DNA of 45,684 nt from an uncultured Draconibacterium sp. (lineage in GTDB: Bacteria > Bacteroidota > Bacteroidia > Bacteroidales > Prolixibacteraceae), in the NCBI RefSeq assembly GCF_913060805.1, contig NZ_CAJXTC010000039.1, positions 1 through 45,684 on the forward strand, written 5' to 3'. Below, piece after piece: positions 30,192-40,638 of this stretch. The translations under genes were made by a program, and so were the position numbers. A model generated the notes under the pieces. It was not told the origin of the DNA and ran no database searches. It was given only the letters and a program-made list of their open reading frames with translations. The stretch's first letter is position 1. Every line of letters starts with the position of its first letter.

Positions 30192-32639
30192 ATGAAGATA
30201 TTTGTATTTTTAATATTCACAGCCTTTTGCGCCTGTGTACAACAGCAGCCTGAAGATAATACGCTGCTAAAGCTGCGTTATGATAAACCCGCTGAACGAT
30301 GGGTTGAAGCACTTCCGGTTGGAAATGGCCGTTTGGGGGCGATGATTTACGGAAACCCTGAAAACGAAATAATTCAGTTAAACGAGAATACCATTTGGGC
30401 TGGACAACCCAACCGAAACGATAATCCGGATGCCAAAGCATCATTAAAAAAGGTGCGTCAGTTGATTTTCGATGGAAAATACAAAGAAGCACAGGATCTT
30501 GTTAATCGTGATTTTATTACCAAAAAATCGCATGGAATGCCTTATCAAACGGCGGGGAATCTGAAGTTGACTTTTGACGGGCACCAAAATGTTAGCAACT
30601 ATTCGCGCGAACTGAACCTGGAAACGGCTGTAGCTACATCGTGCTACCAGGTTGGCGAAGTAAACTATAAAACAGAGATATTTTCATCTTTCCCAGATCA
30701 GGTAATGGTTGCACGTATTTCTGCCGATAAATCAGATGCTTTGAATTTTTCGGCGACACTAGACCGGCCTTCAAAAGTAACGGTTACAACAAACGGCATT
30801 GACGAGTTGGTTATGACAGGGTTTACCGGTAGTAATGACGGTGTTAAAGGTGCGGTAGAATTCGAAACCCGGGTAAAAATAATAAACGATGGTGGTGAAC
30901 TGGTAGCCGATGAATCGGTACTTACCGTGAGGGATGCAAAAGCGGCTACCATTATAATTTCAATGGCCACCAATTTTAACAATTACAATGATATTAGTGG
31001 GAACGCCAACGAGCGTGCAACCCAATATTTGCAGGCAGCCATTCATAAAAAATACGAGGATTTATTGTATGATCATATTGCAGATTACCAGAGCTACTTT
31101 AAACGTGTTGATCTTGATTTGGGGACAACCGAATCGGTACACAAAATGACGGACGTACGGGTGGAGGAATTTGCATCTACCGACGATCCGCAGCTGGTGG
31201 AGCTCTATTTTCAGTTTGGCAGGTACCTACTTATTTCATCGTCGCGTCCGGGTGGTCAACCTGCCAATTTGCAGGGGATTTGGAACGACCAGTTAATGCC
31301 ACCATGGGACAGTAAATACACGGTAAATATTAATGCCGAAATGAATTACTGGCCATCGGAAATCACCAACCTGAGCGAATTAAATGAGCCGCTGGTTCAG
31401 ATGGTAAAAGAGCTATCGGAAACCGGCCAAAAAACCGCTCAGGATATGTACGGAGCCAATGGTTGGGTACTCCACCATAATACCGATATCTGGCGTATTA
31501 ACGGGCCAATTGATGGCGCTACCTGGGGCATGTGGCTAATGGGCGGTGCCTGGTTGTCACAGCATCTTTACGATAAATATGCTTTTAACGGAGATACAGA
31601 ATACCTGAAAAGTGTTTACCCGGCCATGAAAGGGGCAACATTATTTTTCCTCGATTTTTTGATTGAAGAACCTGAAAATGGCTGGCTGGTGGTTTCTCCT
31701 TCTGTGTCACCTGAAAATACCCCGGCGGGGCACGGATCAAACATTACAGCCGGAACAACAATGGATAACCAGCTGCTTTTCGATTTGTTTTCGATAACGG
31801 TTAAAACCGCTGAAGTTTTAGGAACTGATACGGCCTTGGTAGAAAAAATTAGGGCCACCATGCAGAAACTGGCCCCCATGCAAATTGGAAACTGGGGCCA
31901 ACTTCAGGAGTGGATGTACGATTGGGATAATCCAAACGATCATCACCGGCACGTATCACATTTGTACGGACTTTACCCTTCGAACCAAATATCGCCCTTT
32001 CATTCGCCCGAATTATTTGAGGCTGCACGCACTTCGTTAGTAGCCCGCGGCGACGAATCAACTGGTTGGTCGATGGGATGGAAGGTAAATCTATGGGCAC
32101 GTTTGCTCGATGGCGATCATGCCTACAAACTAATTACCGATCAGTTAAAACCGGTTTCACGTGCAGGCCGAAGAATGAGCGGTGGTACATATCCAAACTT
32201 GTTTGATGCACACCCACCTTTTCAGATTGATGGGAACTTTGGTTGCACAGCAGGAATTGCGGAAATGTTAATGCAAAGCCAGCACGGAGCCATTCATTTG
32301 CTTCCGGCACTTCCATCAAAATGGAGTAAGGGATCGGTGAGCGGATTGGTGGCTCGCGGAGGTTTTGAAGTGGGTATTAAGTGGAAGAGTGGCGAAGTAC
32401 AAACTGCAGTGGTTCGATCAAAACTGGGTGGAAATTGCCGAATTCGTTCTTATGTTCCATTAACAGGCGACGGTTTGGTAGAAGCTAACGGCGAAAATCC
32501 AAATCCGTTTTATTCCATTCCTAAAATAAAAGAGCCAAAAGTAAATACGGAAGATGTGAAACTGCCGGAGTTAAGAAAAGTATATGAGTATGATTTGGAA
32601 ACAATTGCTGGTCAGGAAATACTTCTTATAAGATTATAA
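30192..32639 (+). CDS. GH95 alpha-L-fucosidase / alpha-L-galactosidase
   Basis: This 815-residue protein has a probable lipobox (FCAC, lipidated C15). The N-terminal beta-domain shows the GH95 opening RWVEALPVGNGRLGAMIYG and NENTIWAGQPNRND. The (alpha/alpha)6 catalytic domain has NINAEMNYWPSE, the acid E573 in LQEWMYDW, HRHVSHLYGLYPS, and D680 in FQIDGNFG. The Asn pair, Glu and Asp match the inverting machinery described for GH95. Members cleave alpha-1,2-linked L-fucose or alpha-L-galactose. A Bacteroides ovatus complex-xylan GH95 is an alpha-L-galactosidase, and L-galactose caps occur on cereal glucuronoarabinoxylan, so that activity is favoured by context. Motif reading cannot separate the two. 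Confidence 0.9.
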   Translation: MKIFVFLIFTAFCACVQQQPEDNTLLKLRYDKPAERWVEALPVGNGRLGAMIYGNPENEIIQLNENTIWAGQPNRNDNPDAKASLKKVRQLIFDGKYKEAQDLVNRDFITKKSHGMPYQTAGNLKLTFDGHQNVSNYSRELNLETAVATSCYQVGEVNYKTEIFSSFPDQVMVARISADKSDALNFSATLDRPSKVTVTTNGIDELVMTGFTGSNDGVKGAVEFETRVKIINDGGELVADESVLTVRDAKAATIIISMATNFNNYNDISGNANERATQYLQAAIHKKYEDLLYDHIADYQSYFKRVDLDLGTTESVHKMTDVRVEEFASTDDPQLVELYFQFGRYLLISSSRPGGQPANLQGIWNDQLMPPWDSKYTVNINAEMNYWPSEITNLSELNEPLVQMVKELSETGQKTAQDMYGANGWVLHHNTDIWRINGPIDGATWGMWLMGGAWLSQHLYDKYAFNGDTEYLKSVYPAMKGATLFFLDFLIEEPENGWLVVSPSVSPENTPAGHGSNITAGTTMDNQLLFDLFSITVKTAEVLGTDTALVEKIRATMQKLAPMQIGNWGQLQEWMYDWDNPNDHHRHVSHLYGLYPSNQISPFHSPELFEAARTSLVARGDESTGWSMGWKVNLWARLLDGDHAYKLITDQLKPVSRAGRRMSGGTYPNLFDAHPPFQIDGNFGCTAGIAEMLMQSQHGAIHLLPALPSKWSKGSVSGLVARGGFEVGIKWKSGEVQTAVVRSKLGGNCRIRSYVPLTGDGLVEANGENPNPFYSIPKIKEPKVNTEDVKLPELRKVYEYDLETIAGQEILLIRL

Positions 32640-32669
32640 AAATGGGAAAGAGAAGACAACTTAAAAACT

Positions 32670-33950
32670 ATGATAAATAGAGAAATGGTAAGAACACTAT
32701 GTTGCTTTTTTATAGTATTGCTGCTGTTCCCGGCAACTAGTATATTGGGGCAGCAAAAAGAAGAAAAACAAGGAGCCTATTACACCGGTGAGTACCCAAA
32801 CTTTTTTGCCGAAGCGGGATATGCGCAAAAAGATATCGATGAGAAATTGAAACAAGCTTATCACGATCTTTTTGAGGGACCTAACCGTATTTATTTCGAG
32901 GTTGAAGATTCGCTGGCTTATGTTTCTGATATTAAAAATAATGATGCACGAACCGAGGGGCTTTCGTATGGATTGATGGTGGCAGTCCAGTTGGATAAAA
33001 AGGAAGTGTTTGATAAACTTTGGCGATGGAGTAGAAAATATATGCAGCATCAGTCAGGATCGCGCGAAGCCTATTTTGCGTGGAGTGTTAATCCGGAAAC
33101 CAACCGTCAAAACTCCGTAGGATCGGCATCAGATGGAGAGTTGTATTTTGTAACCTCACTGTTGTTTGCATCAAACCGATGGGGCAACGATACCGAAATT
33201 AACTATTACGCTGAAGCGCGCCGAATATTAGATGCCATGTGGGAAAAAGACGGCTCCGAGAGAATACATCACATTATCAATGTTGAGCATAAACAAATTA
33301 GTTTTGTTCCCGAAGGGGATGGGTACAACTGGACCGACCCATCGTATCATGTGCCGGCGTTTATGGAAGTGTGGGCTGATTTTGCCAATGACGGACACGA
33401 ACAGTTTTATCGCGATTGTGCCGATACTGCGCGGGCTTTTCTTCATCGCGCCTGTCATCCTGTAACCGGATTGAATTACGATTATACCAATTTTGATGGT
33501 TCGAAGCATGATGCCCGCTGGATGCCTCAGGCATTTCGGTACGACTCGTGGCGGGTACCTATGAATATCTCCATGGACTACATTTGGTTTGGCAAAGACA
33601 AAAACTGGCAGGAAGATTATGCCGGCCGGTTTCAGGGATTTTTGAGATCGCAGGGAATTAACGATTTTGTTGACCAATACAACCCTGACGGTACAAAACC
33701 AGAATGGATACTTCAGGCAGGTGGTTTCAGAAAACTACGTCATTCGCTAGGATTAATTTCTACTTCGGCAACACTTTCGATGGTTGATGATGTTGATCCT
33801 GAATTTGATTTTGTACATAAACTTTGGAACGCCAGACTAGAACCGTACAACGATGGATATTTCGATCCTTATTACGATGGCCTGCTCTACCTGTTCAGTT
33901 TAATGCATCTGAGTGGGAATTATAAGGCAATTTTACCTGAGAATCCATAA
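32670..33950 (+). CDS. GH8 reducing-end xylose-releasing exo-oligoxylanase
   Basis: This 426-residue protein has a signal peptide ending SILGQ. An alternative start at 32685 would shorten the N-terminus by five residues. The (alpha/alpha)6 GH8 fold is shown by NDARTEGLSYGLM with acid E96 and SASDGELYF with D155. Their spacing of 59 compares with 58 between E70 and D128 in the Bacillus Rex enzyme. The length of about 400 mature residues and motifs such as YFAWSVNP and FVPEGDGYNWTDPSYHVP fit Rex-type GH8 better than cellulase-type GH8. These enzymes take xylose from the reducing end of xylo-oligosaccharides with inversion. This complements GH3/GH43 enzymes acting at the other end. It lies 30 bases after GH95. 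Confidence 0.9.
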   Translation: MINREMVRTLCCFFIVLLLFPATSILGQQKEEKQGAYYTGEYPNFFAEAGYAQKDIDEKLKQAYHDLFEGPNRIYFEVEDSLAYVSDIKNNDARTEGLSYGLMVAVQLDKKEVFDKLWRWSRKYMQHQSGSREAYFAWSVNPETNRQNSVGSASDGELYFVTSLLFASNRWGNDTEINYYAEARRILDAMWEKDGSERIHHIINVEHKQISFVPEGDGYNWTDPSYHVPAFMEVWADFANDGHEQFYRDCADTARAFLHRACHPVTGLNYDYTNFDGSKHDARWMPQAFRYDSWRVPMNISMDYIWFGKDKNWQEDYAGRFQGFLRSQGINDFVDQYNPDGTKPEWILQAGGFRKLRHSLGLISTSATLSMVDDVDPEFDFVHKLWNARLEPYNDGYFDPYYDGLLYLFSLMHLSGNYKAILPENP

Positions 33951-34003
33951 TAATGAGGCTAAGATACTTTGAACCTGAATTATAATGAAATAAATAAATA
34001 ATA

Positions 34004-35536
34004 ATGACAAAAATGAAATTAACACTGGCCTTTTTATTTGTAATTAGTACAAGTATACTTTACGGGCAAACTACAATTACTCTGTTTCCCGATCAGGCGG
34101 AAACTAAAATAAACAAGGAAATATATGGCCATTTCGCTGAACATCTCGGACGTTGTATTTATGGCGGTATATATGTAGGAGAAAACTCTGATATCCCAAA
34201 TACCAGAGGATTTCGTGATGATGTGACCGGTGCCCTTATCGATATGAAAATACCTTTATTGCGTTGGCCGGGAGGTTGTTTTGCTGATACCTACAACTGG
34301 AAAGATGGTATTGGACCTCGCGAAGAACGTCCGTCAATGGTAAATGTACACTGGGGCAATGTTACAGAAGATAACAGTTTTGGTACCCATGAGTTTCTTG
34401 AGTTTTGTGAATTGATAAATGCCGAACCTTATATAAATGTGAATGTTGGATCGGGGACTGTGCGTGAGGCTTCGGAATGGATTGAATACGTTACTTCTTC
34501 AAACATTAGCCCAATGACCGATTTGAGAAAGAAAAATGGTCGTGAAGAACCATGGGAGGTGAAATATTGGGGAATAGGTAACGAAAACTGGGGTTGTGGA
34601 GGAAATATGACACCTGAATATTATGCCGATGTTTACCGGAATTTTGCCTCGTATGCAGGTGGTGCAGAATATAAGATTGCCTGTGGTGCAAGTGATTTTG
34701 ACTACAACTGGACTGATGTGTTGATGTCAAAAATGCAAAGTAAAAAAAATCTGATGCAGGGATTATCATTACATTATTATACCGTTACCCATGACTGGGC
34801 TAAAAAAGGCTCGGCTACTGATTTTGATGAAGAAGAGTGGTTCACAACCTTAAGCAAGACCTTATTAATGGACGAGCTTATTCAAAAGCATTCTACCATA
34901 ATGGATAAATACGATCCTGAGAAACGGGTTGGATTAATAGTCGACGAGTGGGGAAACTGGTTTGATGTAGAGCCCGGAACCAATCCTGGTTTCCTTTATC
35001 AACAAAATACTTTGCGCGATGCTTTGGTGGCAGGTATAAACCTGAATATTTTTAATAATCATGCAGATCGCGTTAAAATGTCGAACATAGCACAAACCAT
35101 TAATGTACTGCAATCTGTTATTCTTACCAAGGATGATGAAATGGTGTTAACACCAACCTATTATGTCTTTAAAATGTACAGCGTTCATCAGGATGCAACT
35201 TTAATTCCTGCCAATATAAAATCTGGAAAGTACGAAATAGAAGGAAAATCGATACCAACAATTAATGCTTCAGCATCAAGCAAAAATGGAGTGGTGTCAA
35301 TTACATTATGTAATCTCGATCCTAATAAAAGTGAAAATATTGTAATTTCTGTACCACAGGGTGAATTTGCATCAGCAAGTGGACAGGTAATTACCGCTGA
35401 AAACATGAATGATTTTAATGATTTTGGCGAAAGAGAATCTGTGAGTCTTATGGAGTTTAACGTGCCAAAACCGAAGGATGGAAAACTCGCTATCGAGCTA
35501 CCTTCAAAATCGGTAGTGCTCATACAAATGAAATAA
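34004..35536 (+). CDS. GH51 alpha-L-arabinofuranosidase (second copy)
   Basis: This 510-residue protein has a signal peptide ending SILYGQ. The GH51 barrel has the classical motifs [41 protein letters not shown], acid/base E194 in [12 protein letters not shown], and nucleophile E315 in [13 protein letters not shown]-terminal beta-domain ends with [11 protein letters not shown]. It is closer to canonical GH51 enzymes than the 6178 copy: the HLGRCIYGG and DEWGNW motifs are missing there. It releases terminal alpha-L-arabinofuranose. It is the last gene before a strong terminator and so ends the enzyme operon. Base use from here on is visibly more AT-rich than in the GH3-CE block. Confidence 0.94.
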   Translation: MTKMKLTLAFLFVISTSILYGQTTITLFPDQAETKINKEIYGHFAEHLGRCIYGGIYVGENSDIPNTRGFRDDVTGALIDMKIPLLRWPGGCFADTYNWKDGIGPREERPSMVNVHWGNVTEDNSFGTHEFLEFCELINAEPYINVNVGSGTVREASEWIEYVTSSNISPMTDLRKKNGREEPWEVKYWGIGNENWGCGGNMTPEYYADVYRNFASYAGGAEYKIACGASDFDYNWTDVLMSKMQSKKNLMQGLSLHYYTVTHDWAKKGSATDFDEEEWFTTLSKTLLMDELIQKHSTIMDKYDPEKRVGLIVDEWGNWFDVEPGTNPGFLYQQNTLRDALVAGINLNIFNNHADRVKMSNIAQTINVLQSVILTKDDEMVLTPTYYVFKMYSVHQDATLIPANIKSGKYEIEGKSIPTINASASSKNGVVSITLCNLDPNKSENIVISVPQGEFASASGQVITAENMNDFNDFGERESVSLMEFNVPKPKDGKLAIELPSKSVVLIQMK

Positions 35537-35568
35537 GGCAACATAGATTGATTATTTGATAGTTTAGT

Positions 35569-35598
35569 AAAAAGGAAGCTGTTGAGCTTCCTTTTTTT
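35569..35598 (+). terminator. Rho-independent terminator of the enzyme operon
   Basis: A 12-base stem, AAAAAGGAAGCT (35569-35580) against AGCTTCCTTTTT (35585-35596), has loop GTTG and ends in seven Ts. It lies 33 bases after the GH51 stop. This is the clearest terminator in the window and separates the enzyme genes from the regulator. Confidence 0.92.
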
Positions 35599-35841
35599 AC
35601 TGGTGTTAAAAATGTAATTATAGAATTTGGTAGTCAGGAAACGTTAATTTAGAAGACAGAATACTGAAATTACATAAGGTTTTAATAGATCAATATGTAA
35701 TGCGAATGGTATAACATATCAATAGAGGCAGAACAAATCTTTATGACTTGAAAGAGTATCAAATTAATTATGATTGGCCTAACAAGTTTTTGTTTATTCT
35801 TCCTAAATTTTTATATTTCCTCTGTATAATAGTGCAAAATC
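35599..35841. other. Regulator upstream region
   Basis: This AT-rich stretch between the terminator and the hybrid regulator has no credible gene. I found no exact TAnnTTTG box; TAGAATTTG near 35623 is one base too long. A constitutive low-level promoter for the regulator is expected here but cannot be pinpointed. Confidence 0.4.
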
Positions 35842-38800
35842 ATGAATTCAAGAAAATACTGTTTTATCCATTTTATTTTCATTTTTCTCAATTGTGTGGC
35901 CTTTATTGCCACTGCAGAAAATTCAATTCAGTTCTATAACCTGAATGAAGAATACGGTATTTCAATTCGTGAAACCAATCAGGTTTGTGAAGATGAAGAT
36001 GGTTTTATTTGGATCTCTTCCAAGGTTGGTATTGTGAGATATTCAAGAGATGATATTCGAACGTATCAAATACCATATGATACAGAAGATATTATTTCTG
36101 TTGGTATGGAATATACTAACCATACACTATATGTATACACTAATAATGGACAGGTATTTGTTTACAATAATATTCAAGACCGTTTTGATCTTATCACAAA
36201 TATTTCCAGACAATTAGAAAACCCTCATGTATTGATTAATAAAATGTTAGTTGATTCGGCAGGTACAGTTTGGGAAGCGAGCTCTTTTGGATTGATGCGT
36301 TATAATAACAACGAAGGACTTTCGATTCATTTAAAGGATCAAAATATTCAATTTATTGAATGGTTAGATAATCATCGCTTCTATTATGCTCTCGCAGGTG
36401 TGATTGGGATTTTTGATATAAATACTTTAAGCTCGGAAGAGTATTTTATCTTTCCTGAAGAATCTAATTTCTATATTTCATATATTGAGTACGATCAAGC
36501 TGAAAAAACTTTATGGCTGGGAACTTTTGGGGATGGCTTGTATTGCCTGAAAGAAGAAAACGGCCAACAACGTTTAACGGCTGTTAAAGCTATTCCCAAT
36601 CAACCAGTTCAGGCGATAAGTCCAATTTCCGAATCAGTGTTCCTGATCGGAATTGATGGCCAGGGAATATGGGAAGTTGATAAAAAATCACTGGAAGTAT
36701 TATCTGTTTATAAGGAAGACTCTGATAATCCAAATTCATTAAAAGGAAATGGAGTTTATGATGTCTTTTGCGATCGCAATAAAAGAGTATGGATTTGTAC
36801 GTATACGGGGGGAGTTTCATTTTTTGATCAGGCAAGTAGCTCGGTTGTAACTAAGATATCACATGTGGTTAATAACGAAAATTCATTAGTAAATAATGAT
36901 GTCAACAGTGTACTGGAAGATCGTAACGGCAACCTTTGGTTTGCCACCAATAATGGTATCAGCTTTTGGAACACAAAAACCAGGAAATGGAAATCATTCT
37001 ATCATAATAAGGAACAACATGCCCAGGTTTTTCTTGCACTTTGTCAGGATTCGTTTGGAAGAATATGGGCTGGTTCTTATTCTTCAGGTATTTATATTCT
37101 GGATGGAAATACCGGAAAAGAATTAAGGCATTTGAGCCAGGAAAACACTGAGGGCAATTTTGCTGGTGATTTTGTTTTTAACATGATCGAAGACCAAAAG
37201 GGAGATATTTGGATTGGTGGTGTTCGGGGCGATTTGATAAGATATAATTACACAAATGACACTTATCAATCATTCCCGAATTATACAATTTATATGATAA
37301 TTGAATACGGACCTGATAAATTATTGATGGGAACAACCTATGGATTGTTACTCTTTGATAAAACTACCGGTAGCCATGAAGTTCTGGTCGAAGGTTTTGT
37401 GGTATCTGACCTTTATCTGTCGGAAGATATAGTTTGGATTGGAACCAATGGTAATGGTGTGATCCGTTATAATTTAAATAATAAGTCTACACAGTATTAT
37501 ACAATAGATAATGGCCTGCCCAGTAATTTCGTAAATAGTATTGAGTACGCAAAAGGATACTATTGGATAGGTACTGAGCTAGGGTTATGTCGATTAAATG
37601 AAACCGATCAGACTATATTAACCTTTAACTCATTGTTATATCTTAGTAATGTGTCTTTTAATCAGGATGCACAATGTCTCCTAAAAAATGGAGACTTGAT
37701 TATGGGCTCAAATAAAGGTGCTTTAATGTTTGACCCAGATGATTTAAAGCTAAACCCGGAAGAAGGTCGGATTTATGTTCAGGATATTTCTGTATCAGGA
37801 AGATCAATTCGTGACATTAAAGATTTGAAACCTTCGGTGCCTCTTAATGAGCTTAAGGAAATTAGCCTTAAATATTTTCAAAATACGATAGGCTTAGAAC
37901 TTATACCTCTTGGAGTTACTTCTCCTGGTGCAAAATTTTCATGGAAGATTGATGGTTTGGATCAGGAATGGAGTAAGCCGGTAGACAACCGAATTTTATC
38001 TTACTCTAATCTTCCATACGGATCATATACCATACAAATACGTATGTTCGATAATTCCAGAACCGGCATAATTGCCGAACGCCTAATTGTGGTGAAAATC
38101 ATTCCGCCTTTCTGGAAAACGGTTTGGTTTACCCTAATTGTAATATTCTTTGTTGTTGGTTTGGGGATTTTCGGTGTTTATTTTTACATTGATAGGTTAA
38201 AGAAAAAGCACTCGGAGGAGAAAATCAGGTTTTTTGCTAATACTGCTCACGATATACGTACGTCGTTGACGTTGGTTAACGGACCAATAGAAGAATTAAA
38301 TAAAGATTCGGGATTAAGCGATAGAAGCATGAAATACCTTCATTTGGCTACCGAACAGGTTCATCGCTTATCGATGGTAGTGACTCAATTGCTAGATTTT
38401 CAGAAGGTAGATGTTGGAAGGGAAAGAATGGCATTAAACTTTGTTGATATTGTTAAGACCGTAAAAGACAGGGTGATGATGTTTGAGGCTTATGCTAAAA
38501 GTCGAGAAATTGACCTGATCTTCAGAGTAAATTGCGATAAGTTTGAAACATCTGTTGATGAACGAATGATACAGAAAGTAGTTGATAATCTTATTTCCAA
38601 TGCCATAAAGTACTCAAACCCAAATTCGCGTGTAAATATTGAGCTCAGATGTGCATCTGCAAAATGGATTCTTGAAGTCCAAGACAGTGGTATTGGAATC
38701 ACCAAAAAGGCTCAAAAAATGTTGTTCAAGGAATACTACCGTGGAGAAAATGCTATCAACTCCAAAATAGTTGGTTCGGGAATTGGCTTGCTATTAGTTA

Positions 38801-39756
38801 AAAATTATGTTTCCATGCATGGTGGTAAGGTTACATGTTATAGCCAATCTAATGTTGGATCCACATTCTTAGTAACTATTCCCTTTATTCAGAAGGATGT
38901 CTCGGAAAGGAAAAAAGAATCAGCTTCTCTATCTGTTGAAGAAAATGTTTTCAAAACATCAAAAATTAATCCTTTAACAGAGAAGCAGGCTGCAGATAAA
39001 AGAGGGAATAAAATGACTGTTTTAATTGTCGAAGATCACGAATATCTAAGAGAGTTTCTTCAATCAGCTATGCAAGATCAGTTTAATATTTGTCTGGCAG
39101 AAGATGGCGAAGAGGCATGGAAAATAATACAAAAGAAGCATCCAGATCTAATTGTTTCTGATATAATGATGCCCATAATGGATGGTTTTGAATTGTGTGA
39201 AAAGGTCAAATCGAATTTTGAAACTGCACATATCCCAATAATCTTATTAACTGCCCTAGCGGGAAAAGCACAACAATTGCACGGATTGGGGATAGGTGCA
39301 GATGATTATCTTACCAAACCTTTTGATGTTAGTTTACTTCAACAAAGAATTAGATCAATTCTAAAAAACCGCGAGATTATTAGGGATAAGGCCTTGAAAA
39401 TGATTAAGGCAGACGAAGGAGCAATTATTTTAGAAAACGAACTAAATGACAAGTTTCTAAAGCGTCTAATTGAGATTGTTAATGATAATATAGGTAATGT
39501 TGAGTTTACTAGAGATGATTTTGCTGAAGCAATGAATATGAGCCCTTCACTACTTTATAAAAAAGTCAAATCTCTTACTGACCAGTCGCCATCAGATTTT
39601 ATAAGGATTAAGAGGCTAAATCGTGCCTACGAATTATTACAATCAAAGAGATATACCATAACCGAAGTGAGTGAACTATGTGGATTTAGTAGTATCGGTT
39701 ATTTTAGTACTATTTTTCGTAAACATTTTGATAAATCACCTTCCCAGGTTGAATAA
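35842..39756 (+). CDS. Hybrid two-component system regulator (HTCS) of the PUL
   Basis: This 1304-residue one-protein two-component system has a signal peptide or first membrane segment (about 1-28). A periplasmic double-propeller sensor follows (about 30-650), with repeated units of the DxxGxIWIGT type such as DRNGNLWFATNNGISFW and EDQKGDIWIGGVRG. Next are a Y_Y_Y domain (about 670-755), a membrane helix (about 761-783), a HisKA domain with H803 in TAHDIRTSLTL, and an HATPase domain with N-box VVDNLISNAIKYS. The receiver starts at about 1058 (VLIVEDHEYLREF) with phospho-acceptor D1107 in SDIMMPIMDG. A C-terminal AraC-type DNA-binding domain follows (about 1205-1304; ITEVSELCGFSSIGYFSTIFRKHF). 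HTCS proteins sense an oligosaccharide in the periplasm and activate their PUL. Location next to susC/susD makes it the likely regulator here. All key catalytic residues appear intact. Confidence 0.97.
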   Translation: MNSRKYCFIHFIFIFLNCVAFIATAENSIQFYNLNEEYGISIRETNQVCEDEDGFIWISSKVGIVRYSRDDIRTYQIPYDTEDIISVGMEYTNHTLYVYTNNGQVFVYNNIQDRFDLITNISRQLENPHVLINKMLVDSAGTVWEASSFGLMRYNNNEGLSIHLKDQNIQFIEWLDNHRFYYALAGVIGIFDINTLSSEEYFIFPEESNFYISYIEYDQAEKTLWLGTFGDGLYCLKEENGQQRLTAVKAIPNQPVQAISPISESVFLIGIDGQGIWEVDKKSLEVLSVYKEDSDNPNSLKGNGVYDVFCDRNKRVWICTYTGGVSFFDQASSSVVTKISHVVNNENSLVNNDVNSVLEDRNGNLWFATNNGISFWNTKTRKWKSFYHNKEQHAQVFLALCQDSFGRIWAGSYSSGIYILDGNTGKELRHLSQENTEGNFAGDFVFNMIEDQKGDIWIGGVRGDLIRYNYTNDTYQSFPNYTIYMIIEYGPDKLLMGTTYGLLLFDKTTGSHEVLVEGFVVSDLYLSEDIVWIGTNGNGVIRYNLNNKSTQYYTIDNGLPSNFVNSIEYAKGYYWIGTELGLCRLNETDQTILTFNSLLYLSNVSFNQDAQCLLKNGDLIMGSNKGALMFDPDDLKLNPEEGRIYVQDISVSGRSIRDIKDLKPSVPLNELKEISLKYFQNTIGLELIPLGVTSPGAKFSWKIDGLDQEWSKPVDNRILSYSNLPYGSYTIQIRMFDNSRTGIIAERLIVVKIIPPFWKTVWFTLIVIFFVVGLGIFGVYFYIDRLKKKHSEEKIRFFANTAHDIRTSLTLVNGPIEELNKDSGLSDRSMKYLHLATEQVHRLSMVVTQLLDFQKVDVGRERMALNFVDIVKTVKDRVMMFEAYAKSREIDLIFRVNCDKFETSVDERMIQKVVDNLISNAIKYSNPNSRVNIELRCASAKWILEVQDSGIGITKKAQKMLFKEYYRGENAINSKIVGSGIGLLLVKNYVSMHGGKVTCYSQSNVGSTFLVTIPFIQKDVSERKKESASLSVEENVFKTSKINPLTEKQAADKRGNKMTVLIVEDHEYLREFLQSAMQDQFNICLAEDGEEAWKIIQKKHPDLIVSDIMMPIMDGFELCEKVKSNFETAHIPIILLTALAGKAQQLHGLGIGADDYLTKPFDVSLLQQRIRSILKNREIIRDKALKMIKADEGAIILENELNDKFLKRLIEIVNDNIGNVEFTRDDFAEAMNMSPSLLYKKVKSLTDQSPSDFIRIKRLNRAYELLQSKRYTITEVSELCGFSSIGYFSTIFRKHFDKSPSQVE

Positions 39757-39785
39757 TTGAAAGGAAACCCCCGTTTATATATCAC

Positions 39786-39810
39786 TACATATTTTAACCC
39801 AAAATATGTA
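39786..39810. terminator. Hairpin after the HTCS gene
   Basis: TACATATTTT (39786-39795) pairs perfectly with AAAATATGTA (39801-39810), loop AACCC, 29 bases after the HTCS stop. No T-tract follows. It may be a terminator or an operator-like palindrome. Confidence 0.45.
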
Positions 39811-40045
39811 AAGTCAGATGTCATATAATTAAGACTCCATTTAAAATCGCGTTTCATATTATGTAAAAATACACGCGTTTTTTTAAATCTACACTCCCGA
39901 TAGTTCGGATCAAACAAAAAAACTAAGGAAATTATGAATTTTGTAAGTTGTTTATGTTGAATGAGATATGAGTGTAAGGTCCGAGTTTTATCTTAGACTA
40001 CAAATCAAATATCTTAAAACAGAAGACTCCAAATATGCATGATTC

Positions 40046-40053
40046 TACATTTG
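40046..40053 (+). promoter_or_regulatory. Candidate -7 promoter box in HTCS-susC gap
   Basis: TACATTTG matches TAnnTTTG, but it lies nearly 590 bases before susC and no -33 box is apparent. If used, it would give a very long susC leader or a separate small RNA. Confidence 0.25.
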
Positions 40054-40638
40054 GAAAATGGATTGTTGGAGAATTACTGTTTCACTTCAACGATAGCAAA
40101 GTTAAAAATAAACTAATGTAGTAATTGAACTAAACGGTGTAAATAATGATGCGTAGCTATTCTGGAATAACGCTTTTATGTGTATACCTGAACTTATTCT
40201 GTTCTTATATACTAAAATCTGTCAATTCAAATTCAATACTAGAACAGCTGGATATGGACTCCAATCGTTTCATCTTACAATCCAGATATTTCTTTCGGAA
40301 CTGTCATTCTGAATATTTATGGAGAATTTATTCGTGGATTACAGAGATGACACTGCCATTCGACTACCTAAACGAATGGAGATACTATAATGTGTATAAG
40401 ATTACATGTCGATAGTAAAGTATACTAGCTTTTCAAGTCATAATTTAATCACTTAATCAATATTATTTTAAACGTAAAAAGAACATCTTATGAGGAAAAA
40501 CACTTATGGACATTCTGTCCTTCATTATTTCTATTCAAGTATTCATTCTTTGCCTTAACAGGGCATTATGGATCAGAGTCAATAAAATCAACATCTAATA
40601 AAATTTAGAACTCTTTTGTCAATTTAATAGAGAATATA

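Larger units (their letters stand above)
39757..40638. other. Long non-coding gap between HTCS and susC
   Basis: This 882-base AT-rich gap has no recognised gene. It contains the 10-base-pair hairpin at 39786-39810, a TAnnTTTG box (TACATTTG, 40046-40053), an 89-codon frame at 40146-40415 with no family features, and a 22-codon frame at 40490-40558. It should hold the HTCS-responsive susC promoter and possibly a long 5' leader or a regulatory RNA. The exact promoter cannot be assigned. Confidence 0.5.

Noticed and set aside
40146-40415. 89-codon frame in the HTCS-susC gap
   Set aside because: No family features, no clear ribosome site and irregular composition in an AT-rich gap; possibly a relic but not supportable as a gene.
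40490-40558. 22-codon frame upstream of susC, a possible leader peptide
   Set aside because: It has no attenuator-like structure or residue bias linked to regulation; chance occurrence is likely.
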